The position numbers and the translations under genes are program-made. DNA of 64,000 bases, taken from contig CAZLOH010000024.1 in the NCBI GenBank assembly GCA_964561105.1, positions 11,615-75,614 of the forward strand, in the 5' to 3' direction. Positions 1 to 8,839 of this stretch are shown in pieces. How positions within the stretch are numbered: position 1 is the first letter of the stretch; every line of letters begins with the position of its first letter. This stretch comes from JADLHS01 sp964561105 (GTDB lineage Bacteria > Verrucomicrobiota > Verrucomicrobiia > Limisphaerales > JADLHS01). Below the pieces are notes generated by a model. That model did no database searches and was not told the origin of the DNA. It saw nothing but the letters and a program-made list of their open reading frames with translations.

Positions 1-99
1 ATCCGCAGCCTGCTGGATTGCCGGAAGCTGCGCTTCGACGTTCGCCACGAGTTCACGCGCAAGTTGGAGGTACGTTTGAGCGGGTGAAGGATGATTCAT
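1..99 (-). CDS. N-terminal fragment of a probable SIS-domain sugar isomerase-like protein
   Basis: Only the first 33 codons lie in the window; the gene runs off the left edge on the minus strand. The ATG at 97-99 overlaps the stop of the ROK kinase gene as ATGA, which points to translational coupling. The visible N-terminus has an amphipathic helix ending in QLPAIQQAAD, like the start of phosphosugar-binding SIS proteins that sit beside ROK kinases. The assignment rests on a short stretch and on the sugar-gene neighbourhood, so it is tentative. Confidence 0.5.
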   Translation of the reverse strand, partial: MNHPSPAQTYLQLARELVANVEAQLPAIQQAAD

Positions 100-998
100 G
101 GAGAGTTCTTTGTAAGATGTATGGCGTTCCACGCGGCGCCGAATGCGCCGGCGCGATCACCCAGTTTGGCCGAGACCACGCGCACTTGCTGGCCGCCGGG
201 TCGCCACTCAAACGCGCGGAGATGCTTTTTGAGCGGCCGGAACAATGCCTCACCCGCCCGGGCGATGCCGCCGCCGATGACCACCACTTCGGGATCCACC
301 GCGTTAATGAGCGACGCCACGGCCGCCGCGAGCGCCTGCACTGAAGCCTGCCAGATCTGCTGCGCCCCCCGATCCCCCGCCTTGCTCGCGGCAACAAGTT
401 TCGCCGTGGAAGCAAAGCGTCCATCGCTGCGCGCACGAATTGTGCAGTCGCCTATCGCGTTCTCCAGACTGCCCGGCGTGCGTGCGATGTCGGGCGGGCC
501 GTTCGGATTCAATGACAGATGACCGAAGTGGCCGGCGCGACCGATGTGTCCGCGCAACAGGCGGCCATCCACCAACGCGGCGCCCCCGACGCCAGTGCCG
601 AGCGTCAACAGCAGGGCATGGTTGGCCCGCCGCGCCGCGCCGCGCCAGACTTCCCCCAGCAACGCCGCGTGCGCGTCGTTCAACACCGGCACGGGATGTG
701 ACACACGAAGAAATTTCTGCCAGTCGAGACCTTCCAAGCCGGGCAGTCGTCCGGGCATGAAGGCGATGGACCGGCCATTGGCCGACGCCAGGCCCGGCGC
801 GGCCAGGCCGATCCATGTCGGCAGCTCACCGGTTTTTTGTTGGAGCGTGTCCTTGGCGCGACGAACATTTCGTTCCCAACCGCGCCGGCCGCCATCCTCC
901 GTGGGCACGACGACCTGCGTCAGCACGCGACCGTTCGGCAACACGGCCAGCGCCTTGATGTTCGTCCCGCCGATGTCCAGACCAATCGCGTAGTTCAT
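96..998 (-). CDS. ROK family sugar kinase-like protein
   Basis: A 300-residue protein of normal ROK length. It opens with the phosphate-binding motif LDIGGTNIKA (residues 7-16) and carries LGTGVGGA in the middle and a second nucleotide-binding stretch, VVVIGGGIARAGE, near the C-terminus. ROK kinases phosphorylate glucose, N-acetyl sugars or related hexoses in the cytoplasm. The segment that normally holds the zinc-binding CxCGxxGC(L/S)E motif reads GPPDIARTPGSLE here, with no cysteines, so the structural zinc site appears to be lost. The substrate cannot be told. The gene overlaps its neighbours on both sides by ATGA, so SDR, kinase and SIS gene probably form one operon. Confidence 0.88.
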   Translation of the reverse strand: MNYAIGLDIGGTNIKALAVLPNGRVLTQVVVPTEDGGRRGWERNVRRAKDTLQQKTGELPTWIGLAAPGLASANGRSIAFMPGRLPGLEGLDWQKFLRVSHPVPVLNDAHAALLGEVWRGAARRANHALLLTLGTGVGGAALVDGRLLRGHIGRAGHFGHLSLNPNGPPDIARTPGSLENAIGDCTIRARSDGRFASTAKLVAASKAGDRGAQQIWQASVQALAAAVASLINAVDPEVVVIGGGIARAGEALFRPLKKHLRAFEWRPGGQQVRVVSAKLGDRAGAFGAAWNAIHLTKNSP

Positions 999-1813
999 GG
1001 CTCAATGGGGATCTGCCCTTCGCTCACCGACCAGCCGCCATCCACCGCGAGCACCTGACCCGTCGCGAACTTTGCGGCATCACTCAAAAAATAAACAGCC
1101 GCCGCGTCGAGGTCGGACGGCTGGCCGATGCGTCCGCCATCGAGCGGTTGCTTGGTTTTGATGAAGGCAAGGATCGCGGCGTCGTGGGCGGCGCGCTGGG
1201 CCATGGGCGTTTCCACCAGCGCCGGTGCCAGCACATTAAACCGGATGTTGTGCGCCGCATAATGCGCGGCGCAGGTTTTGGTCAGGCCAATGATCGCCGC
1301 CTTGGCCGCCGCGTATGCGTGAGTCGCAAAGAATCTGGGCGACGGTGAATAACCGAGCACCGAGCCCATGTTCAACACACTCCCACCATTGCCTTGAGCC
1401 AAAAATTGCCGGACGGCGGCGCGATTGGAATAGAACAGCGAAGTCAGGTTCAGATTCAGCGTGGCCTCCCAACCCGCGTCGGAAAGCTCGTGCAGCGGGC
1501 CGTCGCCCCAGCGCCGACCCGAGCCGCCGGCGACGTGATAAAGCCCGTCCAACCCGCCCCACGCGGAAACGGCTTGAGCCACGGCGTGGACGGCCGTTTC
1601 CGGTTTTGTGGCGTCGCCTTGCACGACCAGCGCCGCGTCACCCAACTCTGATTCCGCGCTCGCGACATTTTCCGGTTTCAGGCCGACCGCTACCACGCGA
1701 GCGCCCGCCGTCGTGAAGGCTTTGGCCGCCGAGAGTCCCAGGCCGGCCGTGCCGCCCAGGATGACGATTCGTTTCCCGGCCAGTGCCGGATGGTTGGAAG
1801 CCGCGTCGCTCAA
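995..1813 (-). CDS. SDR family NAD(P)-dependent oxidoreductase
   Basis: A 272-residue classical short-chain dehydrogenase. The N-terminal Rossmann motif is GGTAGLG (about residues 20-26), and the catalytic pair appears as YAAAK in the second half. The ending VLAVDGGWSVS is typical of FabG-like members, which reduce or oxidise a hydroxyl or keto group on small substrates such as sugars. The start appears to be TTG at 1813, since no ATG lies before the Rossmann motif. The 3' end overlaps the ROK gene by ATGA. Operon membership suggests a role in sugar catabolism, but the substrate is unknown. Confidence 0.88.
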   Translation of the reverse strand: MSDAASNHPALAGKRIVILGGTAGLGLSAAKAFTTAGARVVAVGLKPENVASAESELGDAALVVQGDATKPETAVHAVAQAVSAWGGLDGLYHVAGGSGRRWGDGPLHELSDAGWEATLNLNLTSLFYSNRAAVRQFLAQGNGGSVLNMGSVLGYSPSPRFFATHAYAAAKAAIIGLTKTCAAHYAAHNIRFNVLAPALVETPMAQRAAHDAAILAFIKTKQPLDGGRIGQPSDLDAAAVYFLSDAAKFATGQVLAVDGGWSVSEGQIPIEP

Positions 1814-1947
1814 GTTGACGACATGGTTCGTGAAGTCGCCCGGCGCGTCAAAGATTATCAGCGGATTCGGAAGTCATTGTGTGCCTCGAAAAACTCCCGT
1901 CGTTCGAGCCGCAGAAAATCACCCACACAGACACATCAGCGTGCGCT

Positions 1948-4605
1948 TCACTCAAATTCGGATTTCTGGCCGGCCGCCAGTTTGGTCAACTGGGGTTTCG
2001 CTCCGGGCGTGTCAATCCGGAGCTCATGGATGGACCAGTACAAACCGGCCACTTTCCCCGTTTGCGTGATGCGGATGAACTTCGCAGCCTGCGGTGGGAA
2101 CTGAATTTCGGTGACGGCGCTGACGCCCTTGCCGGTGGCGACGGGTTGTCCCCAATGCTGGCCGTCGTTCGAGAGTTCCACCCGATAACCGCGTGGGTAG
2201 TCCCCCGTGGATGTGCCCGCATCCAGCACGAGGCCGCAAACGGTCGCGGCGGCCGGCAGTTCAATTTGAAACCACATGCCGGGGATTTGTGTGACGCCGG
2301 TATCCCAACGCGTGGCCAGGTTGCCATCGGCAGCAAGGCGCACATGCTCGGCGTTCAGGCTGGCGGTCAGTCGCCAGCTCGCCGCGTTCGTGAGCGGCTG
2401 GGGCAGCACGGCGCGCAATTCCTCCAACGTCCAGGGCGCGGTGCGACCCGCCGTGTTCCGGCGCAGGCGGCTCACCTCGGCGGCGGTCACCAGCGACGCA
2501 TGGTTGCCAAAGGCATTGCGAACATAGCTGATGACGTCGGCAATCCATTGGTCGTCGTTACTCGCCATGGAAACCATCTGCGCCTGGTATTGCCGGTCTT
2601 CAATCGGTCCGGACAAACCGTGCAACAGGATGTACACCGCCGCGTCTTGCGCGCCCAACAAGTCTTTGGCCCCCGCCAACGGCGGCGCAATCGTGCTCCC
2701 CGCCGGCGCGCCTTCCAACGGCATGCCGCGACCGTCCGCGCCGTGGCAGGAGAAACACAACTCCCGATAGATGGCCTGCCCATGGTGGAGCGAGGCTGCT
2801 TCCGCTTTGGTGAATTGCGGTCCGCCCAACGATTCTTCCTTGTGCAGCAAATGTTCGGCGAGGGCGCGCACCCCGACCGATTTTGTCCGGGCGATGGTGA
2901 GTTGGGTCAAATTTTCCCAGCCCGGGATTTTGAGTCGTTTCAGCGTCATCAAACTCTGTTCCGCCACGCCCGGATCGGGGTCCTGCGCCAGCTTCTCGAC
3001 GGCGGTGACGAGCGCCTGGTCCGCGTCCGGATAAAGCGATTCGCTCACCCGGATTGCGGCAGCGCGGACGTGCGGATCGGCATCCTGGAATTTCTCCAAT
3101 AACAACGCGGGCGATACAGCGGACAAACCTTCCAGCGTCCAGAGCGCGTGAATGCGCGCGAGCGAAAACGAGTCGGAGCGCGCCATTTTCTCCAAAGCGG
3201 GGACGACCGAGTGGTCGCCGTGCAGCACGATGAGTTTTTGCGCGGTGTCCCGCCACCAGCCATTGGGGTTTTCCAGGAGCGGCACGAGCTGGGCCGATGG
3301 CGAATTCTGAAACTTGGGCCACGAACCGGGTTGATAGCCATCATGAACAATCCGCCAGATGCGACCGTGCCCGATATTTTTGTCAAAGCCGTACTGCTCG
3401 ACCACGCCGCGCAGATAGCTGCCCGGCCGTACCCAGGTGCCCTCCTGGATGATGCCGCGGTACATGTCCACCAGATACAGGCAGCCGTCCGGCCCGGTTG
3501 TCAGGTTGACGGGCCGGAAATTCGGATCCGTCGAGCGCAGGAATTCCGTGTGGTCATAAGCGTTGCGCAGCCGGGTCTGCCCGTCCTTGACCTCGATCTT
3601 GGCGCGCCGGATCAACCGGCCCACCGGCTCGGCGAAGAGCAGGTCGCCCCGCAAATCCGCCGGTAATCGGTCACCGCGAAAAATGGTCGCGCCACAGGTG
3701 GCGGTGAAATGGTTGAGTGTTTTGTCGTCCGGCCGGAACCGGATGGGGCCGCCCTGCACGTCGGCCAGGCCGACGAGCGGCCAGACCGTGCGGAAGTCCG
3801 GCGCGTATTGCTCATCGTCGGGCAGATTGTATTCGGCATAAAGATTGGGCACTTGAAAATTCCACGGCCCCTTCTCCCCCCCGGCATCCACCCACCAGGG
3901 TTTGCCGTAATCGTCCTGGGTCAAACCCCATTGTCCGCCGTTCGGATAGGTGGGTTCCCGCACCGCGCCATTGCGCGTATAGCGGAGGCGATAGGCGTTG
4001 TAGGTGGTGTAAAGCCAGTTATCCAGACTCCAGATCAAACCGCTGGGCTGATGCTCGATGTTGCCCCCACGCGGACCGCCGGCGTAAAAAATCTCTTTGC
4101 GATCCGACACCCCGTCACCATTCGTGTCGGTGTAAATCCAGAGATCGCTCGTGTCGCTCTCACCAATGATGACACGTCCGTCGTCCAACGGCAGCACCAT
4201 GCGCGGCAGGAGAAGCTTGTCCGCGAAGACCGTGTGCCGGTCGAAAACCCCGTCGCCGCGGCTGCTCCAGTGAACCGAAACCTGGCTCACCGGGGTCTCC
4301 TCGTTGCGCCCGTCAATGTCCTGCATGTAACTCTTCATCTCAGCCACATACATCCGGCCGTTGCCGTCGAAAACCGCCAGCACCGGCTCGTAAACGGCGT
4401 CGTCCCCCACCACCAACTCGCAATGATAACCTGGCTCGGCAAAGTGAAAGGTCGCCTGCTCCTCCGCGGCGGAACGCAGCCGGATGATCTCGGCCGGGCC
4501 GGTATCGGTGGGCCTCAACCCCGTGGGCGGCGCAGAATCGGCGCAGGCAACAACAGCTACGAAGATGCTCAGGATACTCAACAACCAACGGCTCGGTGAA
4601 CTCAT
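1948..4605 (-). CDS. PVC-type membrane-bound dehydrogenase with HEAT repeats, cytochrome c and discoidin domains
   Basis: Large exported protein of a family expanded in Planctomycetes and Verrucomicrobia. I place the start at the ATG at 4605, because the following sequence is a signal peptide ending in AVVAC, a possible lipobox. An upstream in-frame start would add only 12 residues. Counting from the ATG, residues 50-430 form a beta-propeller-like dehydrogenase domain, about 440-590 look like HEAT repeats, and CFSCHG near residue 617 is a single heme c site. About 735-865 resembles an F5/8 type C (discoidin) sugar-binding domain. Such proteins are thought to oxidise sugars or polysaccharide-derived substrates in the periplasm. 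The substrate is inferred only from the family and the adjoining sugar genes. Confidence 0.85.
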   Translation of the reverse strand: MSSPSRWLLSILSIFVAVVACADSAPPTGLRPTDTGPAEIIRLRSAAEEQATFHFAEPGYHCELVVGDDAVYEPVLAVFDGNGRMYVAEMKSYMQDIDGRNEETPVSQVSVHWSSRGDGVFDRHTVFADKLLLPRMVLPLDDGRVIIGESDTSDLWIYTDTNGDGVSDRKEIFYAGGPRGGNIEHQPSGLIWSLDNWLYTTYNAYRLRYTRNGAVREPTYPNGGQWGLTQDDYGKPWWVDAGGEKGPWNFQVPNLYAEYNLPDDEQYAPDFRTVWPLVGLADVQGGPIRFRPDDKTLNHFTATCGATIFRGDRLPADLRGDLLFAEPVGRLIRRAKIEVKDGQTRLRNAYDHTEFLRSTDPNFRPVNLTTGPDGCLYLVDMYRGIIQEGTWVRPGSYLRGVVEQYGFDKNIGHGRIWRIVHDGYQPGSWPKFQNSPSAQLVPLLENPNGWWRDTAQKLIVLHGDHSVVPALEKMARSDSFSLARIHALWTLEGLSAVSPALLLEKFQDADPHVRAAAIRVSESLYPDADQALVTAVEKLAQDPDPGVAEQSLMTLKRLKIPGWENLTQLTIARTKSVGVRALAEHLLHKEESLGGPQFTKAEAASLHHGQAIYRELCFSCHGADGRGMPLEGAPAGSTIAPPLAGAKDLLGAQDAAVYILLHGLSGPIEDRQYQAQMVSMASNDDQWIADVISYVRNAFGNHASLVTAAEVSRLRRNTAGRTAPWTLEELRAVLPQPLTNAASWRLTASLNAEHVRLAADGNLATRWDTGVTQIPGMWFQIELPAAATVCGLVLDAGTSTGDYPRGYRVELSNDGQHWGQPVATGKGVSAVTEIQFPPQAAKFIRITQTGKVAGLYWSIHELRIDTPGAKPQLTKLAAGQKSEFE

Positions 4606-4840
4606 AATGCGATTCAGTGGTTCGGACGTTGTAACAGGCATCTCTTACCGGCGCAACGCTTCGTTCGATGAGTCGAAGGTGGACGCAGTTCACTTTCTTG
4701 CCGCGTTGCATTAACACCGGGCCTCAGCCCGGTGGGAGCGAAAGACGCGAGTCCAAGCCGTTTCAACGGCGTGGGGTGGTTTGCCGGCGGGAAACGCTTG
4801 TTTCCCTTGGGGCTGCAAAGGCATTACTCTCAGATTCACC
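4606..4840. repeat. Divergent intergenic region with a perfect hairpin (4715-4734)
   Basis: The spacer lies between two divergent genes, so it must hold both promoters, though I see no convincing -35/-10 pair. At 4715-4734 CACCGGGC is followed by a CTCA loop and GCCCGGTG, a perfect 8-bp stem. Next come GTTTCAACGGCGTGG and a GGGAAACGCTTGTTTCCC palindrome. The layout looks like a dispersed intergenic repeat of the kind common in this phylum. Confidence 0.5.
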
Positions 4841-6079
4841 ATGACTGCCACGGCGCGACCCGGTTTCCGTTTCACGGAAGGCAAGCTGCTCGTCTTTACC
4901 GAGAGTGAGACGCTGAGGATTGCGAGTTGGCCCGAACTTAAAGCGGCCAAAGCCAGGCCGCGGTCAAATCAGTGGCGTCCGTTCGTTCCGCTGTTCCGGC
5001 TGCTGCGACGTCGAAGTCAGATTGCCGGAACGACTCCCGCGCTTGGCCCCGACAACCGGCCACTTCCGGCACTGGATCCAGACCTGGAGCGGGCAACGGC
5101 TTTCCGGGGATTTCGGTTTTCCATCCCGCCCGAAATGGTCGCAGCCGCGGAGGTATTTGCCAGCCGCCAATGGAGTGTCCTTCGGATGTGCCAGCGCAGC
5201 CGGTATGCGCGGGAGTTGATCGTCGCGAATCCAGCGCTTGGGTTCTGTCTGGCGAACCTCAATACTTTCCGGCACACAACTCAAGAACCCATTGAACTGG
5301 TCGGGTTGTTCGCCCGACTCAAGCAGCGCGAGTTGCTGGCGCGACTGGGATTTCCCGGCACGGACAGTTGCGCGCGCATCCTCGCGAAGATCCGACCGGA
5401 AGCGATGCACACCCATGCCGCATTGCGCCTGCGGGAATCGGTCAAACATGGTGAAGTGGTCTCGCTGCTGGCGCATGTATCCGTCATCAACGCGGGGGTG
5501 TTGGCGTTGGTTTCGGACGCGGATTTGCTGGCGAGCGTCACGCCCGCCTTGTTAGCCGAGGTTGCTCAATCGCCCGAGGAAATGGAAATGCCGCAGGCGG
5601 TCCACCTGGTGCGCGAGATTCTCAACCTGCGCCGCGAGCTGGGGCGCGCGGACACATTGCCCAAAGTACGATCCGTGGAGCAAGCGCGGCGCAAACACCA
5701 GGAACTGGTGGCGGAACTCTTCCGTTTCCGGCAACGTCAGGAAGCGGAACGAACCGCCCGGCATTTGCAGGAGGAACAACTGTCGGCACCGCCCCTGCCC
5801 GGAACGGTGGACATCGTCCCCCTTTCACGGGCCTCGGAGTTGCTGGAGGAGGGAGCCACCCAGCATCACTGCGTCGGAAGTTATGCGGCCACCGTCCGGC
5901 GGGGCGAATGTTACATCTACCGCGTGTTGGCGCCGGAACGTGCCACGCTGTCCCTTGTCCGGGGTGCCGACGGCTGCTGGCAGATTGAACAACTCAACCT
6001 TGCCCGCAATCGGCCTGTCGCACCGGCGACTCGCCAGGCGGTTCAAGATTGGCTGAACCAATACTCGTTGTCTGTTTGA
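4841..6079 (+). CDS. PcfJ-like domain protein
   Basis: A protein of 412 residues starting from the ATG at 4841; an upstream in-frame start would run through the repeat and is unlikely. The C-terminal 100 residues carry the signature of PcfJ-like proteins: an LLEEGATQHHCVGSYA segment, then GECYIYRV and a strand containing TLSLVR. PcfJ was named from a conjugative plasmid of enterococci, but chromosomal PcfJ-like proteins are widespread and their function is unknown. The N-terminal 300 residues are helix-rich and basic. No conjugation or plasmid gene lies nearby. It is flanked by repeats on both sides. Confidence 0.72.
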   Translation: MTATARPGFRFTEGKLLVFTESETLRIASWPELKAAKARPRSNQWRPFVPLFRLLRRRSQIAGTTPALGPDNRPLPALDPDLERATAFRGFRFSIPPEMVAAAEVFASRQWSVLRMCQRSRYARELIVANPALGFCLANLNTFRHTTQEPIELVGLFARLKQRELLARLGFPGTDSCARILAKIRPEAMHTHAALRLRESVKHGEVVSLLAHVSVINAGVLALVSDADLLASVTPALLAEVAQSPEEMEMPQAVHLVREILNLRRELGRADTLPKVRSVEQARRKHQELVAELFRFRQRQEAERTARHLQEEQLSAPPLPGTVDIVPLSRASELLEEGATQHHCVGSYAATVRRGECYIYRVLAPERATLSLVRGADGCWQIEQLNLARNRPVAPATRQAVQDWLNQYSLSV

Positions 6080-6427
6080 CTGGCGACGGTTTGAAGCGCC
6101 GAATCATTCACGGCACAACGCTTGTGGTAACGCTATCGCGCGTTGTCCGTCGGGCAAGTGCGAGCGGTGGATCATCAACAAAACTTGACTGTCACCTCCC
6201 TGCTTTGCCCGCAACTGCGCTCGCCTCCAGTACGATGCGATGCAGCTCGCGGTCGTGATCCCTTGCCCCACAAAAAACACGCTCCGAACAGCAGATCGGA
6301 TCGAGACGTTTGCCGCTTTTGGGCCGCAGTGGCAGAACGCAGGGCCGACACCGCTTTTTCTCACGTCGTAGCCACCGACGTGAGGAGGTGGACCAGGAAC
6401 AGTGCGGACGCGTACGCCTTCGGTCAT

Positions 6428-6703
6428 TTGCTTCCGCCCGCTCGGCGCGGACGGGCTTGTCACAGCGCGACAAGCGCCACCAAGAAGACATTTCAGTGCG
6501 AGAGCTGCCAACTTCTGCTGGAGAATTTTCCAGCAGCACTCGTAATCACCAGCGTGGTGGGACGATGGTGGGACGGCTCGCGCTGCGAGCCGTCGCGCCG
6601 CGTTAAGCGGCGTGCCACGGAAAGTGTGAAGACGCGCGTCACGAGTCAATCGTTTCCGCCTGCTCTGCGCGGGCGGAGTTCTCGCAGCGCGAGAGCTGCT
6701 ATT
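6428..6703 (-). repeat. Degenerate copies of a 209-bp palindromic repeat, in the 6080-6841 spacer
   Basis: The 762-bp spacer after the PcfJ-like gene holds no supportable gene. From 6428 to 6703 it contains, in reverse orientation, the three hairpins seen at 59.8-60.4 kb and 61.6 kb: a CGCCCG/CGGGCG type, GGGCTTGTCACAGCGCGACA (the inverse of GCTTGTCGC-GCT-GCGACAAGC), and GGCTCGCGCTGCGAGCC. The segment CATTTCAGTGCGAGAGCTGCC matches, inverted, the flank of the 61.6-kb copy. The copies are diverged, which suggests an older insertion. Confidence 0.7.
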
Positions 6704-6841
6704 TCAAATGGAAACGATCGCGCATCGGTATGAGCAACTAATAGACAGGGAGGCTTTCCGACAACCTGTTCCTCGATTTCTCAAAAACCGTCGCGGTCTT
6801 TTCAAGTCGTGCCGGACATGTTTCTGGTTCCGGCGTCGGAA

Positions 6842-7471
6842 TCACTTCTGCTCCAGAATCCAGTCGGTCAGTGCCTTGGTTTCGGCCGCACTGATCTGAG
6901 GGAATGGCGGCATGATGATGGGCCCCCACTTACCGGAGCCGCCCTTTTGGATTTGCTCCCGCACCTTGGCGGCCGCATCCGCGTCGTGACGGTATTTGTC
7001 GGCAATCGCGTGATACGAGGGGCCGACGATTTTCACCGAGACATTGTGACAGCCCAGGCAACCATACTTGGTGGCAACGGCCGTGGCATCCGGCGCGGGC
7101 AGGTTCAGCGGTTTGGCGTTTGTGCCGGCGACCGCTACGGCCGGTTGGACATTCGTGCGGTCCGTGCTGAAGTGCGACACCAGGTAGGCCAGCAACGGCG
7201 CAACTTGATCTTCGGGGATCACCGCGCCGTATTTTTCCCGCATCTTTTTCACCTCCGCCGTCCAAAATGTGCCCGGCAAAGGCGGCTGCGTGGCGATGTA
7301 TTCCACCGAGTGACAGACCAGGCATTGGCCATTGGCCAGTTCCGCGCCCGGCCCCGGCGGGAACACACCGGATTCGGCCGGCAGCTCAATTTTCAGTGGC
7401 GCGGCCGGAAGCGTAATCGCGAGAGCCAGCCCGAGGCCCGCCAGCCAGAATTGTTTGTTTGCTCTTTTCAT
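6842..7471 (-). CDS. Diheme c-type cytochrome, SorB-like partner of the sulfite dehydrogenase
   Basis: A 209-residue protein with a Sec signal peptide (about residues 1-24) and two heme c sites, CLVCH (about 50) and CLGCH (about 136). The first half resembles SorB, which takes electrons from the molybdenum subunit of periplasmic sulfite dehydrogenase. The second half resembles a class I cytochrome, with a PPFPQIS segment supplying a plausible methionine ligand just before it (IIMPPF). The gene starts 7 bp after the SorA-like gene ends, so they are almost certainly co-transcribed. The fusion of a SorB-like half to a second cytochrome half is inferred from heme spacing. Confidence 0.82.
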   Translation of the reverse strand: MKRANKQFWLAGLGLALAITLPAAPLKIELPAESGVFPPGPGAELANGQCLVCHSVEYIATQPPLPGTFWTAEVKKMREKYGAVIPEDQVAPLLAYLVSHFSTDRTNVQPAVAVAGTNAKPLNLPAPDATAVATKYGCLGCHNVSVKIVGPSYHAIADKYRHDADAAAKVREQIQKGGSGKWGPIIMPPFPQISAAETKALTDWILEQK

Positions 7472-7478
7472 GTTCCGT

Positions 7479-8723
7479 TCAAACTGCGTTGACGCGCACG
7501 GTTTCGACGACGTTGCGCATGTAGCCGGCCGGATTCCATAACGGCGAGAGCGGCTGCGACTGGCCGATGCGATTCGTGGCTTTCACTTTCAATTCGTAAG
7601 CGCCCGGACCCGCCGGGCGAAACGGAATGCTCCATTCGCGGAAGGAGTATTTGCCCAGGTCCTCGCCCAATTGCGCCTCGCGCCAGTTCTGGCCGCCATC
7701 GTGCGAAAACAGCACTTCCCGGATGCCGTAGCCGCCATCGAAGCTGATGCCGCGCACCTTGATTTCCTGAGCCGGATTGAGTTGGTCGCCCGCGGCCAGA
7801 CTCGTGATGAAGGAACGCACATTGAAGCGGCCGATGGGCCGGGTCTTCGCCGCCGGGGCTCCAGGCGCGACACACGCGCACTCGTTGTCGGGGATGCGAT
7901 ATGCCGGGTTCATCCAGAAACCATTGAAGGTGTCGTCCACCACGGTGATTTCATTCACGTGCTTGACCCAATATGTCCCGTAGTAACCGGGCACCACCAG
8001 TCGCAGCGGAAAGCCATTGAGCATCGGGAGCGGCTGGCCGTTCATCTCGTAGGCGAGCATGACTTCACCGTCCAGCGCGTGGTCCACGTCCAGCGCCTTG
8101 ACAAAATCCGGCGTGGCCGCGCTCACGGGTTTGTCCAAGCCATTGAACGTCACCTGCCGCGCACCGGCCGCCACGCCCGCCCGGGTCAGCACATCTTTCA
8201 GGCGGACGCCTTTCCAGTGGGCGTTGCCCATCGCGCCATTCCCCGACTGCCCGCCCGGAATGCGCGGCTCAAAAAAGCCCCGGCCGTTGCCCGAGCATTG
8301 ATTCACCGCCACGAGTTCCACCGGCTCGAATTTGGATTGCAATTCCGCCAGCGACAACGTCACCGGTGTGTTGACCTTGCCGCCAATCGCGACCTGGAAA
8401 GTCGCGGAGTCAATCTCGGTCGGCACTTCGGACAAATGATACCGCACAAAGAAGGCGTCGTTGGGCGTGAGCACGCTCTCGTTGAAAACTGAAAACGGCG
8501 TCTCCAATTGCGGCGGCCGGGTGGTTTGCAAAATGAGCGGACGCTTTTGGGGAAAGGTCACGAGTGGTCGCACGCCGTTGACGAAGGGGAGCGTCACCGT
8601 TTCCGCCGCCCAGGCGACCAGCTCGGAACCTGCGGCCAATCCGCTCACGCCCGCCAGCGCCGTGGTGCGCAGGAAACGCCGGCGCGAAGTGGCTACGCTC
8701 TTCGATTCAGGATTCGTGAACAT
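7479..8723 (-). CDS. SorA-like molybdenum sulfite dehydrogenase catalytic subunit
   Basis: Sulfite oxidase family molybdoenzyme that oxidises sulfite to sulfate in the periplasm. The ATG at 8723 is chosen as the start; a TTG 27 bp upstream is also open. The N-terminus has a twin-arginine export signal (SRRRFLR) followed by a hydrophobic stretch and AWA. The family's oxidoreductase domain includes VAVNQCSGNGRGFFEPR, where the cysteine should ligate molybdenum. The C-terminal dimerisation domain ends with PLSPLWNPAGYMRN, typical of the family. About 414 residues is normal length. The cytochrome partner lies 7 bp downstream. Sulfite as substrate is an inference from the family; other oxyanions are possible. 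Confidence 0.88.
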   Translation of the reverse strand: MFTNPESKSVATSRRRFLRTTALAGVSGLAAGSELVAWAAETVTLPFVNGVRPLVTFPQKRPLILQTTRPPQLETPFSVFNESVLTPNDAFFVRYHLSEVPTEIDSATFQVAIGGKVNTPVTLSLAELQSKFEPVELVAVNQCSGNGRGFFEPRIPGGQSGNGAMGNAHWKGVRLKDVLTRAGVAAGARQVTFNGLDKPVSAATPDFVKALDVDHALDGEVMLAYEMNGQPLPMLNGFPLRLVVPGYYGTYWVKHVNEITVVDDTFNGFWMNPAYRIPDNECACVAPGAPAAKTRPIGRFNVRSFITSLAAGDQLNPAQEIKVRGISFDGGYGIREVLFSHDGGQNWREAQLGEDLGKYSFREWSIPFRPAGPGAYELKVKATNRIGQSQPLSPLWNPAGYMRNVVETVRVNAV

Positions 8724-8839
8724 GCGCCGGAGTTTATCGAGCCGTTCCAAAATGGGAAGTGCGATTGTGTGCGTGAAGCCGGATCAGCGCCAGACTCACT
8801 GTCACAAACAGCGAAATTTTCCCAACGCCCACGCACCCG

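Noticed and set aside
1879..3102. 407-codon plus-strand frame opposite the PVC-type dehydrogenase
   Set aside because: The minus strand carries clear domains and a heme site here. The plus frame has no recognisable domain and is rich in Arg, Gly and Gln, as antisense of high-GC genes often is.
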